Of a stretch of DNA of 64,000 nucleotides, positions 63,816-64,000 are shown piece by piece. Location: NCBI GenBank assembly GCA_051453625.1, contig JBOZIK010000001.1, positions 129,323,452 through 129,387,451 on the forward strand, read 5' to 3'. The notes under the pieces are model-generated. The model did not search any database, had not been told where the DNA came from, and worked only from the letters and a program-made list of their open reading frames with translations. Source of the stretch: Welwitschia mirabilis. Lineage: Eukaryota; Gnetophyta; Gnetopsida; Welwitschiales. The first letter of the stretch is position 1. Every line of letters starts with the position of its first letter. A program made the position numbers and the translations under genes.

Positions 63816-64000
63816 ATAGAGGCTATAAGTACCTCCTTATTAATGGGAATTTCAAAGGTAGGATAATCATGAAACTTAGAAATTTGATGATTTAGACATA
63901 TAATTACCTTTACATTATATACTCATGGCCTTCCTAGTAACAAATTAAATAATGAACTGTGTCTTATAATATAAAGTTATGTATTAAGTTCAATTGGACC
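63816..64000. other. No recognised gene
   Basis: AT-rich sequence to the window end. Confidence 0.45.

Overview
This window looks like nuclear DNA from a seed plant. It is very AT-rich, nearly devoid of CpG, and made almost entirely of old, decayed LTR retrotransposons. I see no intact host gene, no tRNA or rRNA gene and no CRISPR array. No polymerase-bearing element keeps a complete open reading frame. Every pol domain I could recognise carries stop codons and frameshifts, mostly of the kind expected from C-to-T decay on one strand or the other (CAA/CAG to TAA/TAG, CGA to TGA, GAT to AAT). Nothing fixes the species. The density of very old, still full-length elements suggests a genome that removes retrotransposons slowly.

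Layout. 1-4.18 kb: AT-rich sequence with no recognisable gene and one (TA)n run. 4.18-15.70 kb (+): an element with two 1.77 kb LTRs, a tRNA-Met-type primer site and a purine tract, but no recognisable pol. It encloses a possible resistance-gene P-loop relic at 7.8 kb and a nested LTR-like block at 9.2-10.45 kb. 15.9-18.65 kb (-): a decayed Ty1/copia pol (GAG-pre-integrase, integrase, RT, RNase H). 18.83-28.94 kb (+): a copia element with LTRs, PBS, gag, protease and integrase, no visible RT, and a plant-specific 'VREFY.N' type domain. 29.42-37.45 kb (-): a second copia element with a perfect 5-bp target duplication (TGATT), gag and the same VREFY domain, again with no RT seen. 37.87-about 47.07 kb (-): an Athila-like Ty3/gypsy element with RT, RNase H and integrase between about 2-kb LTRs, lacking gag and protease. 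About 47.1-49.3 kb: AT-rich sequence with a TTC microsatellite. 49.34-52.56 kb (-): a Tat/Ogre-like gypsy pol (RT, RNase H, integrase). 53.22-59.95 kb (-): a gypsy element with LTRs, PBS, PPT, gag and protease only, resembling the TR-GAG class, and carrying an alternating array of short imperfect palindromes. 59.95-62.4 kb (+): a faint ORF relic ending in a coiled coil. 63.24-64 kb: a C/T-rich tract and a roughly 30-bp minisatellite.

How the parts relate. Three of the elements are complementary fragments: one has gag-protease without polymerase, and two have gag (one also protease and integrase) without RT. The Athila and Tat relics have polymerase and integrase. None looks active now. The most unusual features are the reiterated CpG palindromes in the copia LTRs (AGACGTCT and GGTCGACC, mostly decayed to TpG/CpA forms), the primer-binding site triplicated inside a gypsy LTR end, and the roughly 105-bp-spaced hairpin array of the gag-only element. 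Nine runs of N occur, and several have the same sequence on both sides, which suggests unmerged contig overlaps.
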